A stretch of DNA of 64,000 nucleotides, taken from positions 62,001 to 126,000 of the forward strand of contig JACCQI010000002.1 in assembly GCA_015709315.1 (NCBI GenBank). The letters run 5' to 3'. The notes beneath the pieces were generated by a model. That model had not been told where the DNA came from and made no database searches. It worked only from the letters and a program-made list of their open reading frames with translations. Positions 24,748 through 33,202 of this stretch are shown here, in pieces. Origin of the DNA: Desulfovibrionaceae bacterium. GTDB lineage: Bacteria; Desulfobacterota; Desulfovibrionia; Desulfovibrionales; Desulfovibrionaceae. Every line of letters starts with the position of its first letter. The first letter of the stretch is position 1. The position numbers were made by a program, and so were the translations under genes.

Positions 24748-25884
24748 CTAATTTTTCTCGGCCAGCGTCTTTTCGATCATCGCCACATACGGTTCCAGGC
24801 CGCAGGCCATGTCGTCGGGCCATGAGAACGGCTCGGGCCGATCCTCCTTGGCCACCTCGCGCACCAGCCGGGCCAGGTTGCGCGCATCCGACGGGTCGTC
24901 GAACACCCACCGGTCCGGCAGGAAGCGGGCGCTGCCGTTCAGGGAGCTTGAGAGCACCTTGCACCCGCAGGCCAAGGCTTCCAGCACGGCATTGGAGCAG
25001 GCGTCGTAGAACGAGGCCAGCACGAAGATGTCCACCCCGCGATAGAAATCGACCATGTCGTCCACCCGGCCCAGGAAGCGGATGCGCTTCTCCACGCCCA
25101 GTTCGCGCGCCTGGCGCAGGTACCTGTCCGGGTTGCGGCCCCCGGCCACGCCGAGCACGAAATGCTCGGGCAGCAGAGCGAGCATCTTGACCAGATGGCG
25201 GATGCCCTTGAGGGCGAAATTCGTGGCCGCCGTGCCGATGACAACCTCGTACTCGGACACGTTGCAGGTGGCCCGCAGCCGATTCCGCCCCTGCTCGCCG
25301 ATGGGCGAGAACCGGGACAGGTCGGGCCGGTTGTAGACGACCGCGATGTCCTCCTTGCGGAGATGGGGGTGCGCCTCCACGATCCAGTCGCGCACCAGAT
25401 GGGATACGGCCACGATGCGCGGTGTGCGCTTAAGCCGGATGACGTCGATGAGGCGGATGGCCCAGTTGGCGGGCGACAGCCTGCGCCGGAGCATCTTGAA
25501 GGAGCGGGCGAATCCCTCGGGCCAGGCTTTTTGGGACAACTCCCAAAACTTGGAGATCGGTCCGCCGCCGATCCGCAGGATGTCCTGGTTGAGGGTTTTG
25601 CCCATACCGAACACCAGGTCGTAGTCCCCCTGGCGGCACGCCTTGTCCGCCGCATAGGCGAACCAAACCACCTTGACCCAGCGGAAGACCCCGAACCGGC
25701 CGAGGACCACGGGATTGACGCCCTCGGGCGGATCGCCCTCGCACCGGGCACAAATGAAGTCCACCGCATAGCCGCGCCGGGCCAGAAGCTCGGAAAGACG
25801 CCAGGCAAAGGATTCGGCCCCGCCGTACCGGCTGAGTCTCGGCATGGTCACGGCCAGTCGCGCTTTTTTCACATCAGTCGCCAT
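24748..25884 (-). CDS. Family 4 glycosyltransferase
   Basis: This 378-residue cytosolic or membrane-peripheral GT-B enzyme has an N-terminal acceptor lobe with RLSRYGGAESFAWRL, the usual glycine-rich loop with GGAE. The C-terminal donor lobe carries FLGRVDDMVDFYRGVDIFVLAS and DACSNAVLEALACGCKVLSSS, corresponding to the GT4 EX7E region (here with N-A-V-L-E-A). The sequence recalls WaaG-type lipopolysaccharide core glucosyltransferases, but donor and acceptor cannot be read. The ATG before ATDVKKARLAVTMP (25884) is preferred over 25947 because the GT-B fold begins there. It is divergent from the PAP2 phosphatase and close to other envelope genes. Confidence 0.88.
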   Translation of the reverse strand: MATDVKKARLAVTMPRLSRYGGAESFAWRLSELLARRGYAVDFICARCEGDPPEGVNPVVLGRFGVFRWVKVVWFAYAADKACRQGDYDLVFGMGKTLNQDILRIGGGPISKFWELSQKAWPEGFARSFKMLRRRLSPANWAIRLIDVIRLKRTPRIVAVSHLVRDWIVEAHPHLRKEDIAVVYNRPDLSRFSPIGEQGRNRLRATCNVSEYEVVIGTAATNFALKGIRHLVKMLALLPEHFVLGVAGGRNPDRYLRQARELGVEKRIRFLGRVDDMVDFYRGVDIFVLASFYDACSNAVLEALACGCKVLSSSLNGSARFLPDRWVFDDPSDARNLARLVREVAKEDRPEPFSWPDDMACGLEPYVAMIEKTLAEKN

Positions 25885-25984
25885 AGGGATATTCTCTTGA
25901 ACCTTTTTTCCCCCTTTGACAACCCGCGCGGTTGCCCCGCGAAGCAAAGGGGGCTATGAATCCGTACAACTTCAAGGGGGCAGA

Positions 25985-26584
25985 ATGTTTTTTTCCACAC
26001 CGACTTTCGACTTCGAGCTTTACCGGCTCATCAACCAGCACTGGGACACGCCGTGGCTGGACGCCGTCATGCCGGTCCTCTCGTCCAAGGCGGTGCTGTT
26101 CGCGCTCATGGCCGTGGTCTTTGCGGTCCTGCTCCTCAAAGGGGGCAAGCGGCATGTGATCTGCTTCCTCGTCCTGCTCGCCGCCATGGGCCTGTCCGAC
26201 TTTTCCGCCTCCATCATCAAAGGCCAGGTCTACCGGGTCAGGCCGCTCAACGCCGTGGCCGGGACCCGGTACGTGGACGACAACGGCAACTGGCAAAAGC
26301 GGCCGCCCTCCTTCGTCCAGACCAAGGAGCGGGGCACGTCCTACCCGTCCGGCCACGCCGCCAACTCGATGACCCTGGCCCTGATGGCTCTGCTGCTATG
26401 GCCCGCGCTCAAGAAATGGCCGCTGATCCTGCCGCTTTTGGTGGGCTATTCCCGCGTCTACCTCGGCAAGCACTATCCCACCGACGTCCTTGCCGGATGG
26501 CTTTGGGGCGTGGTGATCGCCGGAAGCGTCTGGATCGTATGGCGGGAAATCGAGCGACGCTTCATGCCGCCCGAAAAGGGCTAA
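25985..26584 (+). CDS. PAP2-family membrane phosphatase (LpxE/undecaprenyl-diphosphatase-like)
   Basis: This 199-residue inner-membrane enzyme has five or six helices and all three phosphatase motifs: K-x6-RP in KGQVYRVRP, PSGH in SYPSGHAAN, and SR-x5-H-x3-D in YSRVYLGKHYPTDVLAG. Its active site faces the periplasm. Known members dephosphorylate lipid A, phosphatidylglycerophosphate or undecaprenyl diphosphate. AAGGGGG a few bases before the ATG fixes the start, so a longer frame opening at 25916 is rejected. The stop overlaps the end of the convergent TVP38 gene by four bases. The LAB_N and ArnC-like neighbours favour a lipid A or carrier-lipid substrate. Confidence 0.9.
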   Translation: MFFSTPTFDFELYRLINQHWDTPWLDAVMPVLSSKAVLFALMAVVFAVLLLKGGKRHVICFLVLLAAMGLSDFSASIIKGQVYRVRPLNAVAGTRYVDDNGNWQKRPPSFVQTKERGTSYPSGHAANSMTLALMALLLWPALKKWPLILPLLVGYSRVYLGKHYPTDVLAGWLWGVVIAGSVWIVWREIERRFMPPEKG

Positions 26585-27297
26585 TCCTCACCTTCTTCCG
26601 GCAGCCCCTCCCGCGTGCGGTAGCGCCGGTAGACCTGAATTCCCAGCCAGCCGGACACCACGAACAGGGCTATGGACATGCCCACGGACAATGCCGTGCC
26701 CATGGCGGACTCGCGGTTCATGCCCGCGCCGAACAAGGCGAAGATGAAATTCTGGGGAACGTAGCCCAGCGTGGAGCCGAGCACGAACGGCAACAGCGGA
26801 ATGGAGCTGACCCCGGCGGCCAAATTGGTGATCAGGTTGCTGCCCAGGGGGAACAGCCGGATGGCCAGCGCGGTGTTGAACGGCTCGTGCCTGAGAAAAC
26901 GGTTCACCCGCTCCAGCCGTCCGCCGAACTTGCGCTCCACCAGCTCGCGCCCGCCCATGCGGGCATAGACGGCGGCCAGGGCGCAACCCAGTCCCGAACC
27001 CACCGTGGCCAGCAGCGTGCCGCTGACCACGCCGAAGGCGAATCCGCCCAAAAAGCCGATCAACTGGCGCGGCAGCCCCACCCCGGTGAAAACCGCGCCC
27101 ACGGCCAGAAAGATGACCACGGACAACGGGCCGGAGCCGAGCACGTGGTCGTTGAACCACCGGGTGTCCTCCAGCATGGAGCCAAGCCCGGCGGCACGGG
27201 CCAGGTACACGGCCAGGCCGAGGCCGAGCAGCATGACCAGCCCCTTTGCCAGGGACTTGACGGATTTCAGGGTGGCGCCGTTACGATCTTTGGTCAT
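26581..27297 (-). CDS. TVP38/TMEM64-family (VTT domain) membrane protein
   Basis: This 238-residue inner-membrane protein has about six helices and the VTT/DedA-superfamily core: FTGVGLPRQLIGFLGGFAFG, then LGCALAAVYARMGGREL, and FPLGSNLITNLAAGVSSIP near the second re-entrant loop. DedA-superfamily proteins are implicated in lipid carrier flipping and membrane homeostasis; TVP38 proteins themselves are less defined. It is the last gene of a three-gene minus-strand operon. Its start overlaps the LAB_N gene by 17 bases and its stop overlaps the convergent PAP2 gene. Confidence 0.88.
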   Translation of the reverse strand: MTKDRNGATLKSVKSLAKGLVMLLGLGLAVYLARAAGLGSMLEDTRWFNDHVLGSGPLSVVIFLAVGAVFTGVGLPRQLIGFLGGFAFGVVSGTLLATVGSGLGCALAAVYARMGGRELVERKFGGRLERVNRFLRHEPFNTALAIRLFPLGSNLITNLAAGVSSIPLLPFVLGSTLGYVPQNFIFALFGAGMNRESAMGTALSVGMSIALFVVSGWLGIQVYRRYRTREGLPEEGED

Positions 27298-27544
27298 GGC
27301 TCCGAGTCTGCATCAGGTAATAAAGGATCATCAAGCAGATTTGGCCCAGGGCGAACACCGGGTCGCGCTGGGCCGCGCCGTAGGCCAGCCCGGCCAAGCC
27401 GGACGCGCCGAGCAGGACGAGCGCCGGGCGCGACAGGGGTTGTACCCTTTTCCCCCGCCCGCGTAAAATGCAGGCCCGGACGAGGAACCATCCCTGCGGG
27501 ATCACGGTCGCGGCGAGCAACCACCAAAAGGCCGGGAGCCGCAT
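27281..27544 (-). CDS. LAB_N (lipid-A-disaccharide synthase N-terminal-like) membrane protein
   Basis: This 87-residue protein has an N-terminal helix (WWLLAATVIPQGWFLVRAC), a basic loop (RGRGKRVQPLSR) and a second hydrophobic region ending with the family motif RDPVFALGQICLMILYYLMQTR. The D-P-V-F-x-L-G-Q run is the hallmark of the LAB_N domain, which occurs alone or fused to LpxB or to glycosyltransferases. It is thought to help membrane glycolipid modification. Its start lies just past the stop of the GT2 gene (three bases apart) and its end overlaps the TVP38 gene, so the three form one operon. Confidence 0.82.
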   Translation of the reverse strand: MRLPAFWWLLAATVIPQGWFLVRACILRGRGKRVQPLSRPALVLLGASGLAGLAYGAAQRDPVFALGQICLMILYYLMQTRSHDQRS

Positions 27545-27546
27545 GG

Positions 27547-28281
27547 CTAGTTCTTCTCTTTCACCGTGTAGCCGATGTGGCGCCTGATGAGCCACTTGAC
27601 GCCGATGAGGTCGTAGATGCCGGCCAGGGCGCGGTCGAGGGTGCCGTACTTGGATACGCCCGCCCCGCGTTCGCGGTGGTGGACCTCCACCTCCCGGATG
27701 CGCGCCCCCTGCATCTTCATGAGAATGGGGAAATAGCGGTGCATGTTCTTGAACCGGGGCAGTGCGAGCAGCATATCCCGGCGCATGACCTTGAGCGAGC
27801 AGCCGGTGTCGTGGACGCCGTCGTCCACGATGGAATCGCGGATCTTGTTGGCGATACGCGAGGAAATGCGTTTGACGAAGGTGTCCCGCCGCTTCATGCG
27901 CCAGCCGATGACCATCTCGCACCCGTTCCCGAAGGCGGCCAGCATGCCCGGGATGTCCGCCGGGTCGTTCTGCAGGTCCGCGTCCATGGTGATGATGATG
28001 TCGGAACCGGCCGCGTCGAACCCGGCGCAAAAGGCGGCGGACTGGCCGCGATTGCCTTCAAAGGCCACGTAGCGGACCTCGGGATGCCCTTCGGCCAGCC
28101 TGCGGATGATGGACAGGGAGTCGTCCGTGCTGCAATCGTCCACGAACACGGCCTCCCAGGGACGGCCCGTGGAATCGGCGGCCGCGCGGATTTCGGCGAA
28201 CAGGATTTCGAGATTGTCCTGCTCGTTGAAAACCGGCAGCACCACCGAGAATTTGTCTTGGTTGCTCATATGGGTGCTCAT
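27547..28281 (-). CDS. Family 2 glycosyltransferase (ArnC/dolichol-phosphate-mannose-synthase-like)
   Basis: This 244-residue GT-A enzyme shows SVVLPVFNEQDNLEILF at the N-terminus, the donor-site FVDDCSTDDSL and the DxD-containing MDADLQNDPADIP. ERGAGVSKYGTLDRALAGIYDLI is typical of polyprenyl-phosphate glycosyl transferases (ArnC, DPM1). It lacks the two C-terminal transmembrane helices of ArnC, so it resembles the soluble DPM1 type. It would load a sugar onto undecaprenyl phosphate. Two in-frame ATGs (28281, 28269) are equally plausible. It heads the GT2-LAB_N-TVP38 operon; the tRNA-fMet promoter lies about 100 bases upstream in the opposite orientation. Confidence 0.88.
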   Translation of the reverse strand: MSTHMSNQDKFSVVLPVFNEQDNLEILFAEIRAAADSTGRPWEAVFVDDCSTDDSLSIIRRLAEGHPEVRYVAFEGNRGQSAAFCAGFDAAGSDIIITMDADLQNDPADIPGMLAAFGNGCEMVIGWRMKRRDTFVKRISSRIANKIRDSIVDDGVHDTGCSLKVMRRDMLLALPRFKNMHRYFPILMKMQGARIREVEVHHRERGAGVSKYGTLDRALAGIYDLIGVKWLIRRHIGYTVKEKN

Positions 28282-28387
28282 GTACGGAATTCGCGGCCGG
28301 TTGTAAATGTTTGGCGGGTTTTTTCCCCGGCTTTCAAGGACTCCCGATATCGAAAAGACCTATTTTCAACTTCCTGAAAATTAGGTG

Positions 28388-28416
28388 TTGACAAAAATCC
28401 GGCAGGCACATAGAAC
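28388..28416 (+). promoter_or_regulatory. Sigma-70 promoter of tRNA-fMet
   Basis: A perfect TTGACA (28388-28393), a 17-base spacer and TAGAAC (28411-28416) end 15 bases before the mature tRNA. Confidence 0.75.
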
Positions 28417-28431
28417 CAGCCTCTCACGTGT

Positions 28432-28508
<77 letters not shown>

Positions 28509-28516
28509 AGAAAATC

Positions 28517-28553
28517 AAGCGGTTGCATCTGAATGGATGCAACCGCTTTTTCT
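28517..28553 (+). terminator. Rho-independent terminator of tRNA-fMet
   Basis: AGCGGTTGCATC / GATGCAACCGCT with a six-base loop is followed by TTTTTC, directly after the tRNA. Confidence 0.92.
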
Positions 28554-28797
28554 TTGCCGCCGACCGGGCCGAAACCCCTCGTCCGAAAAAACTGGAAACG
28601 GGCCGGAACCCTGCCAAGCCACAGGTCCCGGCGCATCCCGCCTCCGTCCCCCCTTGTCCAAGGCCGATTGCACGAACAGGGCTGTAATACTCAATGATGA
28701 GTATGGACACAGCCGTAAAATATGTTCTGATCGGCAGACAACCGGGCCTTTGCCGAGAAATCGGCGAACGCGCCCGCAACGGCCACAAGGAGGGACC

Positions 28798-29175
28798 ATG
28801 CGAAAAATCGTCATTGCGGGACTTTTGGCCCTGCTGCTCTCGTCCGGCGCTTCCGCGCAGGACCTGCTGTGCAGAGCCGGAAACAAATGCACGGACTGGG
28901 ACGCCCCGATCCAGAACATCTACATCATGATCTGCCAGTACCCCAGCGGAGGGTCCGGCTACCTGCGGTTCAAGAACGCCAACGACAAGGATGTCCGCAT
29001 CTGGTACACGGTGTTTTTCAAAAACGGCTCCACGCAGAAGGGTTCGACGCCCATCGGCGCGCGATCCGCCACGGAAGGCGCGAGTTGCAGCAATTGCGCC
29101 TACGCCAAGGGCGGCGGGGTCTACCGCTGGCAGCTCCGCGACATCAAATTCAGAGGGGAAAAGGGATACTGGTAG
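28798..29175 (+). CDS. Small secreted cysteine-containing protein, unknown function
   Basis: This 125-residue protein has a perfect ribosome binding site AAGGAGG at 28788-28794. A signal peptide of about 20 residues (MRKIVIAGLLALLLSSGASA, cleavage before QDLLC) is clear. The mature part has six cysteines (LLC, NKC, MIC, CSNC in GASCSNCAYAK plus flanks), consistent with periplasmic disulfides, and a beta-rich pattern (YLRFKNANDKDVRIWYTVFF). I do not recognise a family. The phrase about non-rigid structural contacts (KNANDKDVRIWYTV, GSTPIGA) recalls small beta-sandwich proteins, but no function can be given. It is a single gene convergent with the ABC exporter operon. Confidence 0.75.
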   Translation: MRKIVIAGLLALLLSSGASAQDLLCRAGNKCTDWDAPIQNIYIMICQYPSGGSGYLRFKNANDKDVRIWYTVFFKNGSTQKGSTPIGARSATEGASCSNCAYAKGGGVYRWQLRDIKFRGEKGYW

Positions 29176-29178
29176 GCC

Positions 29179-30288
29179 CTACGTCCGGGTCTGCCACCGG
29201 AAGGCCATGCCGGCCGTGAGCAGGGTCACCGAGGAAATGGCCAGCAGGGCCAGCAGGTCGGGCGCGACCGCCGAGAACCCGTAGCTCTTGAGGAATATCC
29301 CCTTGGCCATGGAGATGAAATGGGTCAGGGGATTGACGGCGCTGAGAAAACGGAGGAACGCGGGCATGTTCTCCACCGGGGCCAGGTAGCCGGACAGGAT
29401 CACCGAAGGGACCATGTAGCTGAACATGCCCATGAACGCCTGCTGCTGGCTGGTGGAAAAGGACGAGATGAGCAGCCCCACCCCGGACAGGGCCAGGGAA
29501 TAGGCGAAAGTGGCCGTCAGAAGCAGCCAAACCGCCCCGGTGAAAGGCACGCCGTAGACGAACACGGCCGCCGACGCGATGATCGAACTCTGGGTCATGG
29601 AGACCAGGATGCCCGGCACCGCCTTGCCGAGCATTATGTAGGCAGGGGTCAGCGGCGTCACCAGCAGTTGGTCGTAGGTCCCCTCCTCCCGCTCGCGGGC
29701 CAGAGACATGGCCGTCACCAACAGACAGCTGACAGTGGCGATGATGGCCACCAGGCTGGGCAGCACGAACCATTTGTAGTCCAGGTTCGGATTGTACACG
29801 TTGCGCACCACCAGGCTCGCGGGAGCCGAAAAGCCGATGCGCTCCCCCACATAGTCGTTGGTGACCTGCCGGATGTAGGAAAACGCGATCTGGGCCGCGT
29901 TGGACCGCCGCCCGTCGATCAATGCCTGGATGGCCACGGGCGTGCCCGCGAGGACCTTTTTGCTGAAGTCGGGCGGCACCCGGATGGCCAGCAGCGCCCG
30001 CTGCCCGTCGAGGGCGTCGCGCAGGGACGCGGCGTCGGTCACGTAGAGCACGTCCGAGAACGCCGAGGCCGCGTGATACCGTTGGATAAGCTCCACGGCC
30101 TCGGCTCCGGAGTCCTCGTTCAGGATGGCGATGGACGCCTCCTTGACCTCCAGGGTGGTGGCGAAGGGGAAGACCGCCAGTTGCAACAAAAGCGGCATCA
30201 GGAGCATCCTGATGGAGGTCTTGGTGGCAAAGAGCTGTTGCAGCTCCTTGACGATGAGGGCGACGATGCGGTTCCACACGGCGATCAC
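29179..30288 (-). CDS. ABC-2 exporter permease (YbhR-like)
   Basis: This 369-residue inner-membrane protein starts at GTG. The start overlaps the previous stop as GTGA, which identifies it although longer frames extend upstream. One N-terminal helix is followed by a large periplasmic domain (~45-170) and five C-terminal helices. LAREREEGTYDQLLVTPLTPAYIMLGKAVPG is the conserved cytoplasmic coupling region of YbhR/DrrB-type permeases. SGYLAPVENMP and FISMAKGIFLKSYG near the end match the family. It is the last gene of the exporter operon. The exported substrate is unknown. Confidence 0.92.
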   Translation of the reverse strand: MIAVWNRIVALIVKELQQLFATKTSIRMLLMPLLLQLAVFPFATTLEVKEASIAILNEDSGAEAVELIQRYHAASAFSDVLYVTDAASLRDALDGQRALLAIRVPPDFSKKVLAGTPVAIQALIDGRRSNAAQIAFSYIRQVTNDYVGERIGFSAPASLVVRNVYNPNLDYKWFVLPSLVAIIATVSCLLVTAMSLAREREEGTYDQLLVTPLTPAYIMLGKAVPGILVSMTQSSIIASAAVFVYGVPFTGAVWLLLTATFAYSLALSGVGLLISSFSTSQQQAFMGMFSYMVPSVILSGYLAPVENMPAFLRFLSAVNPLTHFISMAKGIFLKSYGFSAVAPDLLALLAISSVTLLTAGMAFRWQTRT

Positions 30289-31436
30289 CCGTCCAGCCTG
30301 CGCCGGGTCTTGGCCGCCGTGAGCCCGAACCAGAATGTGGCCGAGAGCACCAGAAAGACCATATTGGGGAGCAGAATGGCCCCGAGATCGCCGGCCTGAA
30401 ACAGCGTCTGGAGTATCTTGACGAAATACCGGGCCGGGATGAGATAAGTCACGGCCTGAATGACCACGGGCATGGAGGCGATCTCGAAGATCAGTCCGGA
30501 GAGCAGAATCGACGGGAGAAAGGCCGCGTTGAGGGCCGCAAAGGCCGCGTTGAACTGGTTGCGCGTGAGCGTGGACAGCAGCAGCCCGAGTCCCAGCGAA
30601 CTGCACAGAAAAAGGGTGGACGTCAACAGCAAGGCCGGGATGGATCCCCGGAAGGGGACATCCATGATGAAGATGGCGATGAGCACGCAGATGGTCGTGG
30701 CCACCATGGCCAGCACGTAATAAGGCAGCGCCTTGGACAACATCAGCTCGGTCTTGGTGACCGGGGTGGCCAACAGCGCCTCCATGGTTCCCCGTTCCCA
30801 CTCGCGGGCCACCACCAGGGAAGTGAGCAGCGCACCGATGATGGTCATGACCACGGAAATGGAGCCGGGAATCAGGTAGTTGCGGCTGATGGTGGTCGGG
30901 TTGAACCAGTAGCGCGGCTCCAGGGTGACCGGCCCCTCCATGGACATGCCGAGCGCGTCGGCGCGATCCGCAAGCCAGCTCTCGAACAGGCCGTGGGCGT
31001 AGGCGTAGACGAAATTCGCGGTGTTGGGTTCCGATCCGTCGCTGAGCACCTGAATGGTCGCGTTGCCCCGCCCGGCCAGGACCTTGGCCGTGAAGTCCTC
31101 GGGGATGACGATGACGCCGCGCAGCCGGGCCAGCTTCAGGTCATCCTTCACCTCGTCCACGGTATCGGCGAACACCGGGTTGATGTAGGGCGAACCGCCC
31201 GCAGCGGCCGCGAACCGGATCGCCTCTGCCCCGTGGTCCTCCATGACAATGCCCATGGACAGCCGGTTGGTGTCCAGCGAGATGCCGAAGCCGAAGATGA
31301 ACAGCAGCCCCACGGGCAGGACGATGGAAATGAGCAGGCTGGTGGGATCGCGGAGGATCTGGCGCATCTCCTTGAGGCACAGGGCGCACGCCCGGCGCAG
31401 GGAGAAGCCCGTTTTTTTCGGTCGCGCACGGGTCAT
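30285..31436 (-). CDS. ABC-2 exporter permease (YbhS-like)
   Basis: This 383-residue permease has the same build as its downstream partner: a basic N-terminus, one helix (LLISIVLPVGLLFIFGFG), a periplasmic domain and five helices. VVAREWERGTMEALLATPVTKTELMLSKALPYY is the coupling segment, and SGLIFEIASMPVVIQAVTYLIPARYFV matches YbhS. It overlaps the ATPase gene by four bases at its start and the second permease by four bases at its end. The two non-identical permeases would form a heterodimeric channel for drugs, lipophilic compounds or glycolipids. Confidence 0.92.
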   Translation of the reverse strand: MTRARPKKTGFSLRRACALCLKEMRQILRDPTSLLISIVLPVGLLFIFGFGISLDTNRLSMGIVMEDHGAEAIRFAAAAGGSPYINPVFADTVDEVKDDLKLARLRGVIVIPEDFTAKVLAGRGNATIQVLSDGSEPNTANFVYAYAHGLFESWLADRADALGMSMEGPVTLEPRYWFNPTTISRNYLIPGSISVVMTIIGALLTSLVVAREWERGTMEALLATPVTKTELMLSKALPYYVLAMVATTICVLIAIFIMDVPFRGSIPALLLTSTLFLCSSLGLGLLLSTLTRNQFNAAFAALNAAFLPSILLSGLIFEIASMPVVIQAVTYLIPARYFVKILQTLFQAGDLGAILLPNMVFLVLSATFWFGLTAAKTRRRLDG

Positions 31437-33199
31437 GCCGACTCGCCTCCCGCGCTTTTCCGCGCCATATCGTCGCGGTGGATGAGCCGGATGAACGCCT
31501 CCTCGAAAGTCGGGACGGCCAGGTCGCCGTCCGCGGCCTGCCGCTTAAGCTCGTCCGGCGGCCCGGTGGCGATCATCCGGCCGCGGTAGATGAGTGCGAT
31601 GCGGTCGCAATACTCGGCCTCGTCCATGAAATGGGTGGTGACCATGACGGTGACGCCCTTGTCCACCAGGGCGTTGATGTGCATCCAGAACTCCCGCCGC
31701 GTCACCGGGTCCACGCCCGAGGTCGGTTCGTCGAGGAACAACAGCGGCGGCTCGTGCATCAGGGCGCAGGCCAGGGCCAGCCGTTGCTTGAAGCCCAGCG
31801 GCAGTTCCCCGGCCACGGTCCGCCGGTAGCGGTCCAGGCCGAAGCTGTCCAGCATCCGGGCCATCTTGTCCTCAAGGACCTGGCCCTTGAGGCCGTAGAT
31901 GCCGGAGAAGAACTTCAGGTTCCGCTCCACGTTCAGGTTGCCGTAGAGAGAAAATTTCTGGGCCATGTAGCCGAGCTTCTGCCGCGCCCGCCCGGCGCTG
32001 CGCTTGAGGTCGATGCCCATGACGTGGGCTTCGCCGGAGGTGGGCCGGAGCAGCCCGCACATCATGCGGAAGGTGGTGGATTTGCCCGCCCCGTTCGGCC
32101 CGAGCAGGCCGAAGATCTCCCCTTCGCGGACGTTGAACGTCACGTGGTCAGCGGCCGTGAAATCGCCGAACTTGCGCGTCAGCTCATGGGCGCTGATGAC
32201 CGCGTCCACGTCCACGCCGTCGCCCACCCGCACTGCGGGCATGGTCTCGGCCAACACGGACCGGCCGTCCGGGCCGCCGCCCACCATGTCGATGAAGGCG
32301 TCCTCCAGGCGGGGTTCCACGAACACGATCTCGGCCCCCGGCGCGGTCGCCAGCAAGCGCCCGTCCAACTGCCCCACGCCCTCCTTGAGGACCAGGCGCA
32401 CGTTCTCCCCCTGGATCACGCCGTCGACCACGCGCTCGTCCCCCAGGGCGCGGCGCAGGAAGTGCCGCCGGTTGCCGGGAATGTTCCGCACGTGCACGCA
32501 GCGGCCGCGCATGCGCTCCCTCTGCTCTTCCGGCTTGCCGGAAAAAATCACCCGGCCGTCGTTCATCAGGCAGAGCGCATCGCACCGCTCGGCCTCGTCC
32601 AGGTAGGCCGTGGCCCAGACCACGGCCATGCCGCCCTCGGCCAGGCTCTGGACCATGCCCCACAGGTCGCGGCGGGAAATGGGGTCCACGCCCACGCCCG
32701 GCTCGTCCAGGAGCAGCAGCTCGGGCTTGCCCACCAGAGTGCAGGCCAGCCCCAGCTTCTGCTTCATGCCGCCGGAGAGATTCCCGCCCAGCCGCCCCAT
32801 GAAGGGACGCAGGCCCGTGAAGTCAAGCAACCGCTCGAACTGGGTCGCGCGCTCCGCGCCGACCACCCCGCGCAGGTCCGCGTAGAGGACGAGATTCTCC
32901 ATGACGGTCAGGTCCTCGTAGAGACCGAATTTCTGGGGCATGTAGCCGACGCGCGCGTGCAGGACGGCTGCGCGGCGGACCGGGTCGAGCCCCACCACGT
33001 CGACCTTCCCGGCCGTGGGCCGAAGCAGACCGGCCATGATCCGCATGAGCGTGGTCTTGCCCGCGCCGTCCGGGCCGGCAAGCCCGGTGATGACGCCTTC
33101 CCGCACGCGGAGGGCAACGTCCGCCAAGGCCCACTGCCCGTCGTCCTGCTCGGGATAGCGATGGCTCAGGCCATCGATGCGGGCGGCAAGCTCCTCCAT
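31433..33199 (-). CDS. Tandem ABC ATPase of a YbhF-type exporter
   Basis: This 588-residue protein fuses two ATPase domains. Domain 1 (~5-235) has Walker A GPDGAGKTT at 42-50, signature LSGGMKQKLG and Walker B LLLLDEPGVGVDP. Domain 2 (~335-575) has GPNGAGKSTTFRMM, a signature-like ELPLGFKQRLALACALMHEP (LPLG in place of LSGG, as usual in YbhF) and LFLDEPTSGVDPVTRREFW. An intervening stretch of about 100 residues is variable. It energises export by the two downstream permeases. It begins three bases after the membrane-fusion gene stop and overlaps the first permease gene. Confidence 0.94.
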   Translation of the reverse strand: MEELAARIDGLSHRYPEQDDGQWALADVALRVREGVITGLAGPDGAGKTTLMRIMAGLLRPTAGKVDVVGLDPVRRAAVLHARVGYMPQKFGLYEDLTVMENLVLYADLRGVVGAERATQFERLLDFTGLRPFMGRLGGNLSGGMKQKLGLACTLVGKPELLLLDEPGVGVDPISRRDLWGMVQSLAEGGMAVVWATAYLDEAERCDALCLMNDGRVIFSGKPEEQRERMRGRCVHVRNIPGNRRHFLRRALGDERVVDGVIQGENVRLVLKEGVGQLDGRLLATAPGAEIVFVEPRLEDAFIDMVGGGPDGRSVLAETMPAVRVGDGVDVDAVISAHELTRKFGDFTAADHVTFNVREGEIFGLLGPNGAGKSTTFRMMCGLLRPTSGEAHVMGIDLKRSAGRARQKLGYMAQKFSLYGNLNVERNLKFFSGIYGLKGQVLEDKMARMLDSFGLDRYRRTVAGELPLGFKQRLALACALMHEPPLLFLDEPTSGVDPVTRREFWMHINALVDKGVTVMVTTHFMDEAEYCDRIALIYRGRMIATGPPDELKRQAADGDLAVPTFEEAFIRLIHRDDMARKSAGGESA

Positions 33200-33202
33200 G
33201 GG

